This document shows, in pieces, positions 15,062 through 23,016 of a stretch of DNA of 44,162 nucleotides. Both the position numbers and the translations under genes were made by a program. The stretch's first letter is position 1; the number at the start of each line of letters is the position of its first letter. The DNA lies in contig NZ_BMWA01000022.1 of the NCBI RefSeq assembly GCF_014650995.1, positions 89,261 to 133,422 on the forward strand, read 5' to 3'. The notes under the pieces were generated by a model. The model ran no database searches, was not told the DNA's origin, and saw only the letters and a program-made list of their open reading frames with translations. Origin of the DNA: Streptomyces viridiviolaceus. GTDB taxonomy: Bacteria; Actinomycetota; Actinomycetes; Streptomycetales; Streptomycetaceae.

Positions 15062-16612
15062 CTACCGGTTCCCGGACGGCGCCGGCAGCCGCGCGCCCGG
15101 CTTGTGCGACGGGATGCCCTTGCCGTCCGACCCCACGACCTGCCGGTCGCCGAGCGGCTCGTCGAGCCGCACCGTCTGCTGGTACTCCTTGGCGATCAGG
15201 ATGCAGACCTTGTCCGGGTGCGGGGTCTCGGTCACGGTGACCGTCACCTCGTCCGCGCCCTCGGCCGCCGTCGCCGCGTAGTCGGAGCACACCCCGCCGG
15301 TGAAGTACACGGTCAGTTCCGTGCCCTCGGCGGTGTAGCCGCTCACCGGCACGTCCCGCGGCCGAGCCGGTGCCGAGGTCGGCTCGTCGGAGGGGCTGCG
15401 GGGGGCCGTGGAGGTCAGGAACTTCGGTTGGACCGCCGGATACGTCACCGTGAAGGCATCCTCCGCGCCCGGCGCCCGTACCTCGAAGAGCCAGGACGGC
15501 ACCAGCGTCTGCCGCCCCTGCACCGGGTGCGCGGCCAGCCCGAACACCGCCCGTTCGACCTCGATCGTCTCCTTCTTCGGTGTACCCCCCGGCCCGGACG
15601 GCGCGCACCGTGCCTCGTCCGCGCGGTCCTGGTGGGGTACCGGGCTCGCGCAGCCGCCGATGCCGGCGCGGGGGTCGCTGCCCGGTGCGTTCATCAGGCC
15701 CAGCGTCCTCTCGGCGTCCAGGACGGGGTACGTGGCGCCCTTCACCGGCGTCTTCAGCAGCCCGCTGCCGCCGACCACGTCGCCCTGCGCGCCCACCGTC
15801 ACCCCGGTGGTCCAGCCGTGGGTGGGCAGTCCGCCGACCTCGGGCTCGGCGTTCACGGCCCGCTGGGCGCCCATGACCTGGCTCGCGTCCACCTTGGCGT
15901 CGTCCTGCCCCACCGCCTTCAGCACCGGCGCCGCCGCCTTCCTGGCGGCCTCCTCGCCGACCGGGGTGCCGCCGGCGGACGGGATCTTGCACGCAGAACC
16001 CTTTCCGCAGTCGTCCGTGCCGGGCGTGTACCGCTGGAAGGTCCAGGTTCCCGGCGCCTGCCGGTCCACCCGGAGCAGCGGTCCCGAACCGTCCTCGGCG
16101 TTCCCGACCCTCCAGTCCTCCCCCTGCGCCACCGGTGCCCCCTCGACGCCGAGCGCCTCGGCCAGACGGGCCACCTCCTCCTCGGTGACCTCGCCCTTCG
16201 TCCCGTACACCGGTGCGGAGCCGGGGCCCTCGGGGAGCGGTCCGCCGGCGCGGTAGGTGACGCCGTACGGGTTGGGCTCACCGGGCGCGATGCCGTTCGT
16301 GCCGTCCTGCGAGGGCGCCGCGTAGCCGTCCAGGGCGAGCGGCGGGGGAGCGCCGTCACCCGGGGCACCGGACGCCGTCCCGCCGTCCGGGCCGTCGGAG
16401 GCGGTCGTGGCCAGATACGCCCCGCCGCCCCCTACGAGCAGCACGGCGGCGGCCACCGAGGCGGCGGCGACCGCCGCCGAGCGCCGCCGGGCCGGACGCC
16501 CCGCACCGGCCTCGTCCGTGCCGCGGGACGTGTCCGCGCCGACCCCTTCGGACGTACCGGAGGCCGCGTCGGCGGCGGTGGTGTCGTCGTTGTCGGGTCG
16601 CTCGCTGTTCAC
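15062..16612 (-). CDS. Membrane-anchored hypothetical protein with large extracytoplasmic domain
   Basis: A 516-aa protein with no recognised domain. Residues 1-45 are acidic then basic and disordered (ending AGRPARRRS), residues about 46-68 form one membrane helix (AAVAAASVAAAVLLVGGGGAY), and the rest is exported. The exported part starts with a Gly/Pro-rich linker. It contains paired cysteines (DDCGKGSACKIP, and CASPVPHQDRADEARC) that may form disulfides. Repeated Val/Thr-rich stretches suggest beta structure. The GTG start at 16612 has AGGAG 8 bases upstream. It resembles many Streptomyces proteins annotated only as membrane protein. A 72-aa unknown gene lies 94 bases upstream on the same strand. 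Because cysteines are rare in the exported proteins of this window, the disulfide pattern is the most useful clue. Confidence 0.8.
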   Translation of the reverse strand: MNSERPDNDDTTAADAASGTSEGVGADTSRGTDEAGAGRPARRRSAAVAAASVAAAVLLVGGGGAYLATTASDGPDGGTASGAPGDGAPPPLALDGYAAPSQDGTNGIAPGEPNPYGVTYRAGGPLPEGPGSAPVYGTKGEVTEEEVARLAEALGVEGAPVAQGEDWRVGNAEDGSGPLLRVDRQAPGTWTFQRYTPGTDDCGKGSACKIPSAGGTPVGEEAARKAAAPVLKAVGQDDAKVDASQVMGAQRAVNAEPEVGGLPTHGWTTGVTVGAQGDVVGGSGLLKTPVKGATYPVLDAERTLGLMNAPGSDPRAGIGGCASPVPHQDRADEARCAPSGPGGTPKKETIEVERAVFGLAAHPVQGRQTLVPSWLFEVRAPGAEDAFTVTYPAVQPKFLTSTAPRSPSDEPTSAPARPRDVPVSGYTAEGTELTVYFTGGVCSDYAATAAEGADEVTVTVTETPHPDKVCILIAKEYQQTVRLDEPLGDRQVVGSDGKGIPSHKPGARLPAPSGNR

Positions 16613-16706
16613 CGCATCGCTCCTTCGGCTGTTACTGGGGACAGCGATGGGACGCGGTGGGGGAGCATCCGGTTCCCGGGTGCCGGGTGTCGCCCGGACG
16701 GGTGCC

Positions 16707-16925
16707 TCAGTCGCCGTAGTCCGACATCGCGTCCAGCAGCCGGGCGGACGTCTGCGGCACGGTCACCCCGTGGATCAGCGACAGCGGGACGGGGCGGGAG
16801 GGGCTCCGCTCGGGGGCTGACCAGTGCGCCGACATCCGGGCGCAGTCACCGCGCAGCGAGGCCAGGTCGCCCTCCAGGTCGGCCGGGGCACCCGGGGCGG
16901 TCGAGACGCTCTTGAGGTTCGTCAT
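16707..16925 (-). CDS. Small hypothetical protein
   Basis: A 72-aa protein starting MTNLKSVSTAPGAPADLEGD and ending LLDAMSDYGD, with no signal or membrane segment and no family I recognise. Third-position GC is high, as in its neighbours, and the ATG at 16925 is the only reasonable start. No ribosome binding site precedes it, so the mRNA may be leaderless. It is divergent from the adenosine kinase gene and lies upstream of the membrane-anchored unknown gene. It could be a soluble partner of that product, but nothing in the sequence proves it. Confidence 0.6.
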   Translation of the reverse strand: MTNLKSVSTAPGAPADLEGDLASLRGDCARMSAHWSAPERSPSRPVPLSLIHGVTVPQTSARLLDAMSDYGD

Positions 16926-16988
16926 AAGGGAACCGTAGGCACGTCCCGGACCGCGAAGAAAGATCTACTATCGGGTAGTTTTGCCTGC

Positions 16989-17017
16989 TTCGGAGCGGGG
17001 GCACTCCCGGGTAGCGT
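16989..17017 (+). promoter_or_regulatory. Candidate promoter of adoK
   Basis: TTCGGA (16989-16994), a 17-base spacer and TAGCGT (17012-17017) fit the Streptomyces vegetative pattern loosely. The start codon is at 17059. An imperfect dyad, ACTA...TAGT, sits just upstream at 16967-16979 and could be a regulatory site for this divergent region. Confidence 0.35.
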
Positions 17018-17058
17018 GGACTGTCAACCCACCCTCCCCGCAGGAGAGAGTCCACGCC

Positions 17059-18033
17059 GTGCGCATCGCAGTCACCGGCTCCATCGCCACCGACCACCTC
17101 ATGACCTTCCCCGGCCGCTTCGCCGACCAGTTCGTCGCGGACCAACTGCACACGGTCTCGCTCTCCTTCCTGGTCGACAAGCTCGACGTGCGCCGCGGCG
17201 GCGTCGCCGCCAACATCGCCTTCGGCATGGGCCAGCTCGGCACCCGGCCGATCCTGGTCGGCGCCGCGGGCTCGGACTTCGACGAGTACCGCGCCTGGCT
17301 GGAGCGGCACGGCGTCGACACCGACTCGGTGCGCATCTCCGAGACCCTGCACACCGCCCGCTTCGTGTGCACGACCGACGCCGACCACAACCAGATCGGC
17401 TCCTTCTACACGGGTGCGATGAGCGAGGCCCGCCTGATCGAGCTCAAGACCGTCGCCGACCGTGTGGGCGGCCTCGACCTGGTCTCCATCGGCGCCGACG
17501 ACCCGGAGGCGATGCTCCGGCACACCGAGGAGTGCCGCTCGCGGTCCATCCCGTTCGCCGCCGACTTCTCCCAGCAGATCGCGCGCATGGACGGCGACGA
17601 GATCCGGATACTGCTGGACGGGGCGACCTACCTCTTCTCCAACGAGTACGAGAAGGGGCTCATCGAGACCAAGACCGGCTGGACGGACGCCGAGATCCTG
17701 TCCCGCGTCGGCCACCGCGTCACCACCCTCGGCGCCCGGGGCGTGCGCATCGAGCGGGCCGGCGAGGAGACCATCGAGGTCGCCGTCCCGGACGAGGAGC
17801 GCAAGGCCGACCCCACCGGCGTCGGCGACGCCTTCCGCGCGGGGTTCCTGTCGGGACTGGCGTGGGGGGTCTCCCTGGAGCGGGCCGCACAGGTGGGGTG
17901 CATGCTGGCGACTCTCGTCATCGAGACGGTGGGTACGCAGGAGTACCAGCTGCGGCGGGGTCACTTCATGGAACGGTTCACCAAGGCGTACGGGGACGAG
18001 GCCGCCGCGGAGGTCCAGGCGAAGCTGGCCTGA
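17059..18033 (+). CDS. adoK: Adenosine kinase, PfkB/ribokinase family
   Basis: A 324-aa cytoplasmic kinase. The N-terminus AVTGSIATDHLMTFPGRFAD, the LSFLVDKLDVRRGGVAANIA block, the FYTGAMSEAR segment and the catalytic DPTGVGDAFRAGFLSG motif match my recollection of mycobacterial adenosine kinase (Rv2202c) almost throughout. That enzyme phosphorylates adenosine to AMP for purine salvage. General annotation would be PfkB carbohydrate kinase; the adenosine assignment rests on that close resemblance and on the shared neighbourhood (IscA homologue, glycerate kinase, qcr and cta genes). The GTG start at 17059 has AGGAGAG about 10 bases upstream. The 3' end faces the desulfurase gene across an interspersed palindromic repeat. 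Confidence 0.9.
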   Translation: MRIAVTGSIATDHLMTFPGRFADQFVADQLHTVSLSFLVDKLDVRRGGVAANIAFGMGQLGTRPILVGAAGSDFDEYRAWLERHGVDTDSVRISETLHTARFVCTTDADHNQIGSFYTGAMSEARLIELKTVADRVGGLDLVSIGADDPEAMLRHTEECRSRSIPFAADFSQQIARMDGDEIRILLDGATYLFSNEYEKGLIETKTGWTDAEILSRVGHRVTTLGARGVRIERAGEETIEVAVPDEERKADPTGVGDAFRAGFLSGLAWGVSLERAAQVGCMLATLVIETVGTQEYQLRRGHFMERFTKAYGDEAAAEVQAKLA

Positions 18034-18049
18034 CGTCCCTGGGGCGGCC

Positions 18050-18111
18050 CCCGGTCGGGTGCGGGTGCGCGGGGGGCTGGTCCGACGGCTCTCCCCGCGC
18101 CCCCGGGCGGG
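18050..18111. repeat. Interspersed Streptomyces-type palindromic repeat
   Basis: Centred on GCGCGGGG (18067-18074) pairing with CCCCGCGC (18093-18100), with a GGGTGCGGGT left flank. It resembles a common Streptomyces intergenic palindrome that I recall as GTGCGGGTGCGTGGGGGCTG and so on. It probably serves as a terminator between convergent genes. Confidence 0.65.
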
Positions 18112-19494
18112 TCACCCGGCCCGGCGGACCAGGTAGGCCGTTCCTCGTTCCGCCGGCTCCTCGCCCACGTACTCCTGCCCCCGCATCTCGCACCACGCCG
18201 GGATGTCCAGCCGCGCCGCCTCGTCGTCCGACAGGACACGGACCGTGCCGCCGACGGGCACGTCACCGATCACCTTGGCCAGCTCGATGACCGGAATCGG
18301 GCAGCGCCGGCCGATCGCGTCGACGACGAGGTCGGCCCCGCCCTCACGGACGACCTCCGGGGCCGTCGGCGCCCCCAGCTTCTCCCGCACCGCCGCCACC
18401 GTGCCCGGCAGCACCTGAAGGAACCGGTCGACGTCCTCGGCGGGTGTCCCCGGCGGCAGCGACACCCGGACGTTGCCCTCGCTGAGCACCCCCATCGCCT
18501 TGAGGACATGGCTCGGCATCAGGGTGCTGCTCGTGCAGGACGAGCCGGAGGAGACCGAGAACCCCGCACGGTCCAGTTCGTGCAGCAGGGTCTCCCCGTC
18601 GACATAGAGGCACGAGAAGGTGACGATCCCGGGCAGCCGGCGCACCGGATCGCCGACCACCTCCACGTCCGGCACCAGCGCGGGCACCCGTGCCCGGATC
18701 CGGTCCGTCAGCTCCCGCAGCCGGGCCGCCTCCTCGGCCGCCTCGGCCCGCACCGCCCGCAGCGACGCCGCGGCGGCCACGATCGCCGGGAGGTTCTCGA
18801 AGCCGGGAGCCCGGCCCGACTCCCGCTCGTCCGCCGGTCCCCGGGGCGCGAACCGCACCCCCTTGCGGACGACGAGCAGACCGACCCCCGACGGTCCGCC
18901 CCACTTGTGCGCGCTCGCCGCCAGCAGCGACCAGTCGCCCGCCACCCGGCCCCAGCCCAGCGACTGGGACGCGTCCACCAGCAGCGGCACGCCCGCCGCC
19001 CGGCACGCCTCGGCCACGGCGGCCACCGGCTGTTCGGTGCCCACCTCGTGGTTGGCCGACTGCAGACAGGCCAGGGCGGTGTCGTCCCGCAGCGCCGCCG
19101 CGTAGCCCGACGGGTCGACGGCGCCCGTACGGTCCACGGCGACCCGGGTGACCGACCCGCCGTCCGCCTCGTGCGTCTCGGCCGCGTGCAGTACGCAGGA
19201 GTGCTCGACCGCTGACACGATCAGGTGACGACCGGCGCGTCGCCGCCCGGCCAGCGCGCCCGCGACGCCGGAGTGCACCGCACGGGTGCCGGAGGGGGTG
19301 AACACCAGCTCGTCCGGCCGGCACCCCACCGCCTCGGCCGCGGCCTCCCGCGCCGCGTCCAGCAGCATCCGGGCCCGACGCCCTTCTCGGTACAGACGCG
19401 CGGGATCGGCCCACCCCTCGTCCAGGGAGGCCATCAGGGCCTGGCGGGCCACGGGATGGAGGGGAGCGGAGGAGGCAGCATCGAAGTAGGACAC
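18112..19494 (-). CDS. Cysteine desulfurase fused to a C-terminal TusA-like sulfur-carrier domain
   Basis: A 460-aa fusion. Residues 1 to about 375 form a class V PLP enzyme of the IscS/NifS type, with Lys197 (AASAHKWGGP) as the Schiff-base Lys, the VEHSC and QSANHEVGTEQP motifs, and catalytic Cys320 in SSGSSCTSSTLMPSHVLKAMG. Residues about 388-460 form a TusA domain with its sulfur-accepting Cys398 in AIGRRCPIPVIELAK. The fusion would let sulfur pass directly from the desulfurase Cys to the TusA Cys, for tRNA thiolation, molybdopterin or Fe-S use. The GTG start at 19494 has no ribosome binding site; TAGCGT lies exactly 6 bases upstream, so the transcript is probably leaderless. It is divergent from ctaC. 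Confidence 0.93.
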   Translation of the reverse strand: MSYFDAASSAPLHPVARQALMASLDEGWADPARLYREGRRARMLLDAAREAAAEAVGCRPDELVFTPSGTRAVHSGVAGALAGRRRAGRHLIVSAVEHSCVLHAAETHEADGGSVTRVAVDRTGAVDPSGYAAALRDDTALACLQSANHEVGTEQPVAAVAEACRAAGVPLLVDASQSLGWGRVAGDWSLLAASAHKWGGPSGVGLLVVRKGVRFAPRGPADERESGRAPGFENLPAIVAAAASLRAVRAEAAEEAARLRELTDRIRARVPALVPDVEVVGDPVRRLPGIVTFSCLYVDGETLLHELDRAGFSVSSGSSCTSSTLMPSHVLKAMGVLSEGNVRVSLPPGTPAEDVDRFLQVLPGTVAAVREKLGAPTAPEVVREGGADLVVDAIGRRCPIPVIELAKVIGDVPVGGTVRVLSDDEAARLDIPAWCEMRGQEYVGEEPAERGTAYLVRRAG

Positions 19495-19799
19495 ACAACA
19501 ACGCTAAGCGCCCCGGGCGCGAGGCCGCGCCGGCATGCGGCCGTGCCGCCCGGGCGCATGCCGGCCGCGACGGACCGTCAGCCGCCACATAAGCCGCACT
19601 CCCGGCCCAGTTGGCGCGCCGTCCCACCCTTTCAGGTCGACCCGCGACGCGTATGCCACCCTCCCCGCGAACCCCCGGAGGGCGTCGGCTAGGGTTTGGT
19701 CCGCATAAACATCAAACCCCTGCCCGACGCAGGGCGGCGACCGACCAGCGAGAAGGCCGCAGCCAACCAGCGCGGGCGAGACTCTCGGGAAGGCGCTAC
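19495..19799. promoter_or_regulatory. Intergenic region between the desulfurase gene and ctaC
   Basis: This 305-bp region holds two clear dyads. GCCGGCATGCG (19529-19539) pairs perfectly with CGCATGCCGGC (19555-19565). GGGTTTG (19692-19698) pairs with CAAACCC (19713-19719) around an AT-richer stretch. TAGCGT on the minus strand (19501-19506) is a -10 candidate for the leaderless desulfurase gene. A TAGGGT at 19690-19695 could serve ctaC, but I find no good -35. GGGAAGG (19787-19793) is the ctaC ribosome binding site. The first dyad could be an operator or an upstream attenuating hairpin. Confidence 0.5.
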
Positions 19800-20759
19800 G
19801 TGAGTCCCAACGGCTCCGACCGCTCGCCGCGGCGCCCGATGCGGCGGAAGCTGCTGCAGGCACTGACCGCGGGCCTGGTCCTGGCGACCGCCACCGGTTG
19901 CACATACGAGGACTTCCCCCGCCTCGGTATGCCCACCCCGACCACGGAAGAGGCTCCGCGGATCCTCTCCCTGTGGCAGGGATCCTGGGCTGCCGCGCTC
20001 GCCACCGGCGTGCTGGTGTGGGGCCTGATCCTGTGGAGTGCATTCTTCCACCGGCGCAGCCGCACCAAGGTCGAAGTTCCTCCGCAGACCCGGTACAACA
20101 TGCCCCTCGAGGCGCTGTACACCGTGGTTCCGCTCGTCATCGTGTCGGTTCTCTTCTACTTCACCGCGCGGGACGAGTCCGAGCTCCTCAAGCTCGAGAA
20201 GAAGCCCGACGTCACCGTCAACGTGGTCGGCTTCCAGTGGAGCTGGTGCTTCAACTACGTCGAGGGCGTCGAGGGTTCCTCCGGTGACGCCAAGACGTCC
20301 AAGGAACTGGCCGCGATCCCCGACCGGTACAAGGACGAGTTCCCGGCGGACGCCGGCGGCGTCTACGACTGCGGTGTCCCGGGCACGGAGAACCCCCAGA
20401 CCAAGAACCCGGGCCCCACGCTGTGGCTGCCCGAGGGCAAGCGGGTCCGCTTCGTCCTGACCTCGCGGGACGTCATCCACTCCTTCTGGGTGGTGCCGTT
20501 CCTGATGAAGCAGGACGTCATCCCGGGCCACACCAACGCCTTCGAGGTGACCCCCAACAAGGAGGGCACCTTCCTGGGCAAGTGCGCCGAACTCTGCGGC
20601 GTCGACCACTCCCGGATGCTGTTCAACGTCAAGGTCGTCTCCCCTGAGCGCTATGAGCAGCACCTCAAGGACCTCGCGAAGAAGGGGCAGACCGGTTACG
20701 TTCCCGCCGGCATCGCGCAGACGAGCCACGAGAAGAACCGGGAGACGAACAACCTGTGA
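19800..20759 (+). CDS. ctaC: Cytochrome c oxidase subunit II (CtaC)
   Basis: This 319-aa subunit of the aa3 oxidase holds the CuA centre that receives electrons from cytochrome c domains. Residues 1-33 are a lipoprotein signal (LVLATATGC, Cys34). Two membrane helices follow at about 60-82 and 105-124 (ALYTVVPLVIVSVLFYF). The extracytoplasmic cupredoxin domain has the CuA ligands: His in DVIHSFWVVPF, the Cys-Cys-His-Met set in GKCAELCGVDHSRM, and the aromatic patch GFQWSWCFNY. An insert (about residues 155-200) with Cys in YDCGVPGTENP is an actinobacterial feature. The GTG at 19800 was chosen because GGGAAGG lies 6 bases upstream. It overlaps ctaD by 4 bases (GTGA), so expression is coupled. 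Confidence 0.97.
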   Translation: MSPNGSDRSPRRPMRRKLLQALTAGLVLATATGCTYEDFPRLGMPTPTTEEAPRILSLWQGSWAAALATGVLVWGLILWSAFFHRRSRTKVEVPPQTRYNMPLEALYTVVPLVIVSVLFYFTARDESELLKLEKKPDVTVNVVGFQWSWCFNYVEGVEGSSGDAKTSKELAAIPDRYKDEFPADAGGVYDCGVPGTENPQTKNPGPTLWLPEGKRVRFVLTSRDVIHSFWVVPFLMKQDVIPGHTNAFEVTPNKEGTFLGKCAELCGVDHSRMLFNVKVVSPERYEQHLKDLAKKGQTGYVPAGIAQTSHEKNRETNNL

Positions 20760-22492
20760 GCATCCTCAACGAACCCCAGGGTGCCGCGGCAGCAGGATCC
20801 CACTATCAGGATGAGCTGCCGGTCCGGCGCCAGAGGCGTGGCGAAGTCGTCGTCAAGTGGCTGACCACCACCGACCACAAGACGATCGGCACGCTGTATC
20901 TGGTCACGTCGTTCGCGTTCTTCTGCATCGGTGGCGTGATGGCGCTCTTCATGCGCGCCGAGCTGGCCCGGCCGGGCCTGCAGATCATGTCGAACGAGCA
21001 GTTCAACCAGGCGTTCACGATGCACGGCACGGTCATGCTGCTGATGTTCGCGACGCCGCTGTTCGCGGGCTTCGCGAACTGGATCATGCCGCTGCAGATC
21101 GGCGCGCCGGACGTGGCCTTCCCCCGGCTGAACATGTTCGCCTACTGGCTGTACCTGTTCGGCTCCCTGATCGCGGTGGGCGGGTTCCTGACCCCGCAGG
21201 GCGCGGCCGACTTCGGCTGGTTCGCCTACTCGCCGCTGTCCGACGCGGTGCACTCGCCGGGCATCGGCGGCGACCTGTGGATCATGGGTCTGGCCTTCTC
21301 CGGCTTCGGTACCATCCTCGGCTCGGTCAACTTCATCACCACGATCATCTGCATGCGCGCGCCCGGCATGACCATGTTCCGCATGCCGATCTTCACCTGG
21401 AACGTGCTGCTGACCGGTGTGCTGGTCCTGCTGGCCTTCCCGGTCCTCGCCGCGGCCCTGTTCGCGCTGGAGGCGGACCGCAAGTTCGGTGCGCACATCT
21501 TCGACTCGGCCAACGGCGGAGCCCTGCTGTGGCAGCACCTCTTCTGGTTCTTCGGACACCCAGAGGTGTACATCATCGCGCTGCCGTTCTTCGGCATCGT
21601 CAGTGAGATCATCCCGGTGTTCTCGCGCAAGCCGATCTTCGGTTACATGGGTCTGGTCGGCGCGACGATCGCCATCGCCGGTCTGTCGGTGACGGTGTGG
21701 GCCCACCACATGTACGTCACGGGCGGCGTGCTGTTGCCGTTCTTCTCGTTCATGACCTTCCTGATCGCGGTCCCGACCGGTGTGAAGTTCTTCAACTGGA
21801 TCGGCACCATGTGGAAGGGGTCGCTGAGCTTCGAGACCCCGATGCTCTGGTCCACCGGCTTCCTGATCACCTTCCTCTTCGGTGGTCTGACCGGTGTCAT
21901 CCTGGCCTCGCCGCCGATGGACTTCCACGTCTCGGACTCGTACTTCGTGGTGGCGCACTTCCACTACGTGGTGTTCGGCACGGTCGTGTTCGCGATGTTC
22001 GCCGGCTTCCACTTCTGGTGGCCGAAGTGGACGGGCAAGATGCTCGACGAGCGTCTGGGCAAGATCACCTTCTGGACGCTGTTCATCGGCTTCCACGGCA
22101 CCTTCCTGGTCCAGCACTGGCTGGGCGCCGAGGGCATGCCGCGCCGGTACGCCGACTACCTGGCGGCCGACGGCTTCACCGCCCTGAACACGATCTCCAC
22201 GATCGCCTCGTTCCTGCTCGGCATGTCCCTCCTGCCGTTCTTCTACAACGTCTGGAAGACCGCCAAGTACGGCAAGCCGGTCGGCGTGGACGACCCGTGG
22301 GGCTACGGCCGCTCGCTGGAGTGGGCGACGTCCTGCCCGCCGCCGCGGCACAACTTCACGACGCTGCCGCGCATCCGCAGTGAATCCCCCGCCTTCGACC
22401 TGCACCACCCGGAGATCTCCGCTCTAGACCAGCTCGAGAACGTCGGTCACGGTGAGAAGGCCCTCGCTGGCGGCAAGGAGGCCGGCAAGTGA
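20756..22492 (+). CDS. ctaD: Cytochrome c oxidase subunit I (CtaD)
   Basis: The 578-aa catalytic subunit of the aa3-type oxidase. It carries haem a and the haem a3-CuB site and reduces oxygen to water while pumping protons. It has twelve membrane helices. Seen motifs: low-spin haem His in FTMHGTVMLLMFATP, the cross-linked His-Tyr in FWFFGHPEVYIIALP, CuB His-His in WAHHMYVTGG, and haem ligands in VVAHFHYVVFG. FGWFAYSPLSD and MPRRYADY are usual family blocks. The GTG start overlaps the ctaC stop, and the stop overlaps the ctaF start (both GTGA). The hydrophilic C-terminal extension of about 30 residues (SPAFDLHHPEISALDQLENV) is typical of high-GC actinobacteria. Confidence 0.98.
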   Translation: MSILNEPQGAAAAGSHYQDELPVRRQRRGEVVVKWLTTTDHKTIGTLYLVTSFAFFCIGGVMALFMRAELARPGLQIMSNEQFNQAFTMHGTVMLLMFATPLFAGFANWIMPLQIGAPDVAFPRLNMFAYWLYLFGSLIAVGGFLTPQGAADFGWFAYSPLSDAVHSPGIGGDLWIMGLAFSGFGTILGSVNFITTIICMRAPGMTMFRMPIFTWNVLLTGVLVLLAFPVLAAALFALEADRKFGAHIFDSANGGALLWQHLFWFFGHPEVYIIALPFFGIVSEIIPVFSRKPIFGYMGLVGATIAIAGLSVTVWAHHMYVTGGVLLPFFSFMTFLIAVPTGVKFFNWIGTMWKGSLSFETPMLWSTGFLITFLFGGLTGVILASPPMDFHVSDSYFVVAHFHYVVFGTVVFAMFAGFHFWWPKWTGKMLDERLGKITFWTLFIGFHGTFLVQHWLGAEGMPRRYADYLAADGFTALNTISTIASFLLGMSLLPFFYNVWKTAKYGKPVGVDDPWGYGRSLEWATSCPPPRHNFTTLPRIRSESPAFDLHHPEISALDQLENVGHGEKALAGGKEAGK

Positions 22493-22887
22493 AGATCCAG
22501 GGCAAGATGTTCATCTGGCTGAGCGTCTTCATCCTCGCCATCGCGGTCGTCTATGGCGTGTGGTCGAAGGAGCCGGCCGGCACCACGGCCCTCTTCCTGG
22601 CCTTCGGTCTGTGCATCATGATCGGCTTCTACCTGGGCTTCACGGCCCGCCGGGTGGACGTCGGCGCGCAGGACAACAAGGAGGCGGACGTCGCGGACGA
22701 CGCCGGCGAGGTCGGGTTCTTCAGCCCGCACAGCTGGCAGCCGCTGTCCCTCGGCATCGGTGGCGCGTTCGCCTTCCTGAGCATCGCGATCGGCTGGTGG
22801 CTGATGTACTTCTCGGCGCCGCTGGTCCTGATCGGTCTGTGGGGCTGGGTCTTCGAGTACTACCGCGGTGAGAACCGCACCCAGTAA
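22489..22887 (+). CDS. ctaF: Actinobacterial cytochrome c oxidase subunit IV (CtaF)
   Basis: A 132-aa membrane protein, the small actinobacteria-specific fourth subunit of the aa3 oxidase. It has four hydrophobic helices at about residues 6-23 (MFIWLSVFILAIAVVYGV), 30-51, 80-99 and 101-121, separated by a hydrophilic loop with DNKEADVADDAGEVGFFSP. It contains no redox ligands and probably stabilises the bc1-aa3 supercomplex. The GTG start overlaps the ctaD stop, and a strong terminator follows, closing the ctaCDF unit. Confidence 0.95.
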   Translation: MKIQGKMFIWLSVFILAIAVVYGVWSKEPAGTTALFLAFGLCIMIGFYLGFTARRVDVGAQDNKEADVADDAGEVGFFSPHSWQPLSLGIGGAFAFLSIAIGWWLMYFSAPLVLIGLWGWVFEYYRGENRTQ

Positions 22888-22903
22888 CACGCGTCGAGCG
22901 CTC

Positions 22904-22941
22904 AGGGGCCCGGACACTCCGACAGGAGGGTCCGGGCCCCT
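22904..22941 (+). terminator. Terminator of the ctaCDF operon
   Basis: AGGGGCCCGGAC (22904-22915) pairs perfectly with GTCCGGGCCCCT (22930-22941), with an inner CTCC/GGAG pairing, directly after ctaF. A short TTCG follows. Confidence 0.85.
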
Positions 22942-23016
22942 TCGCATGGCCTACGTTTCTCACCCGTCCGGATGATTCAGCGCGCCACCGTTGACGCCCC
23001 TCCCTAGCGTGAGGGC

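Noticed and set aside
19495..19799. A Rex (NADH-sensing) operator before ctaC.
   Set aside because: No sequence close to the TGTGAAC-N4-GTTCACA type is present.
20696..22408. A 570-aa minus-strand open frame opposite ctaD.
   Set aside because: It is His/Arg/Glu-rich nonsense; ctaD on the other strand is unambiguous.
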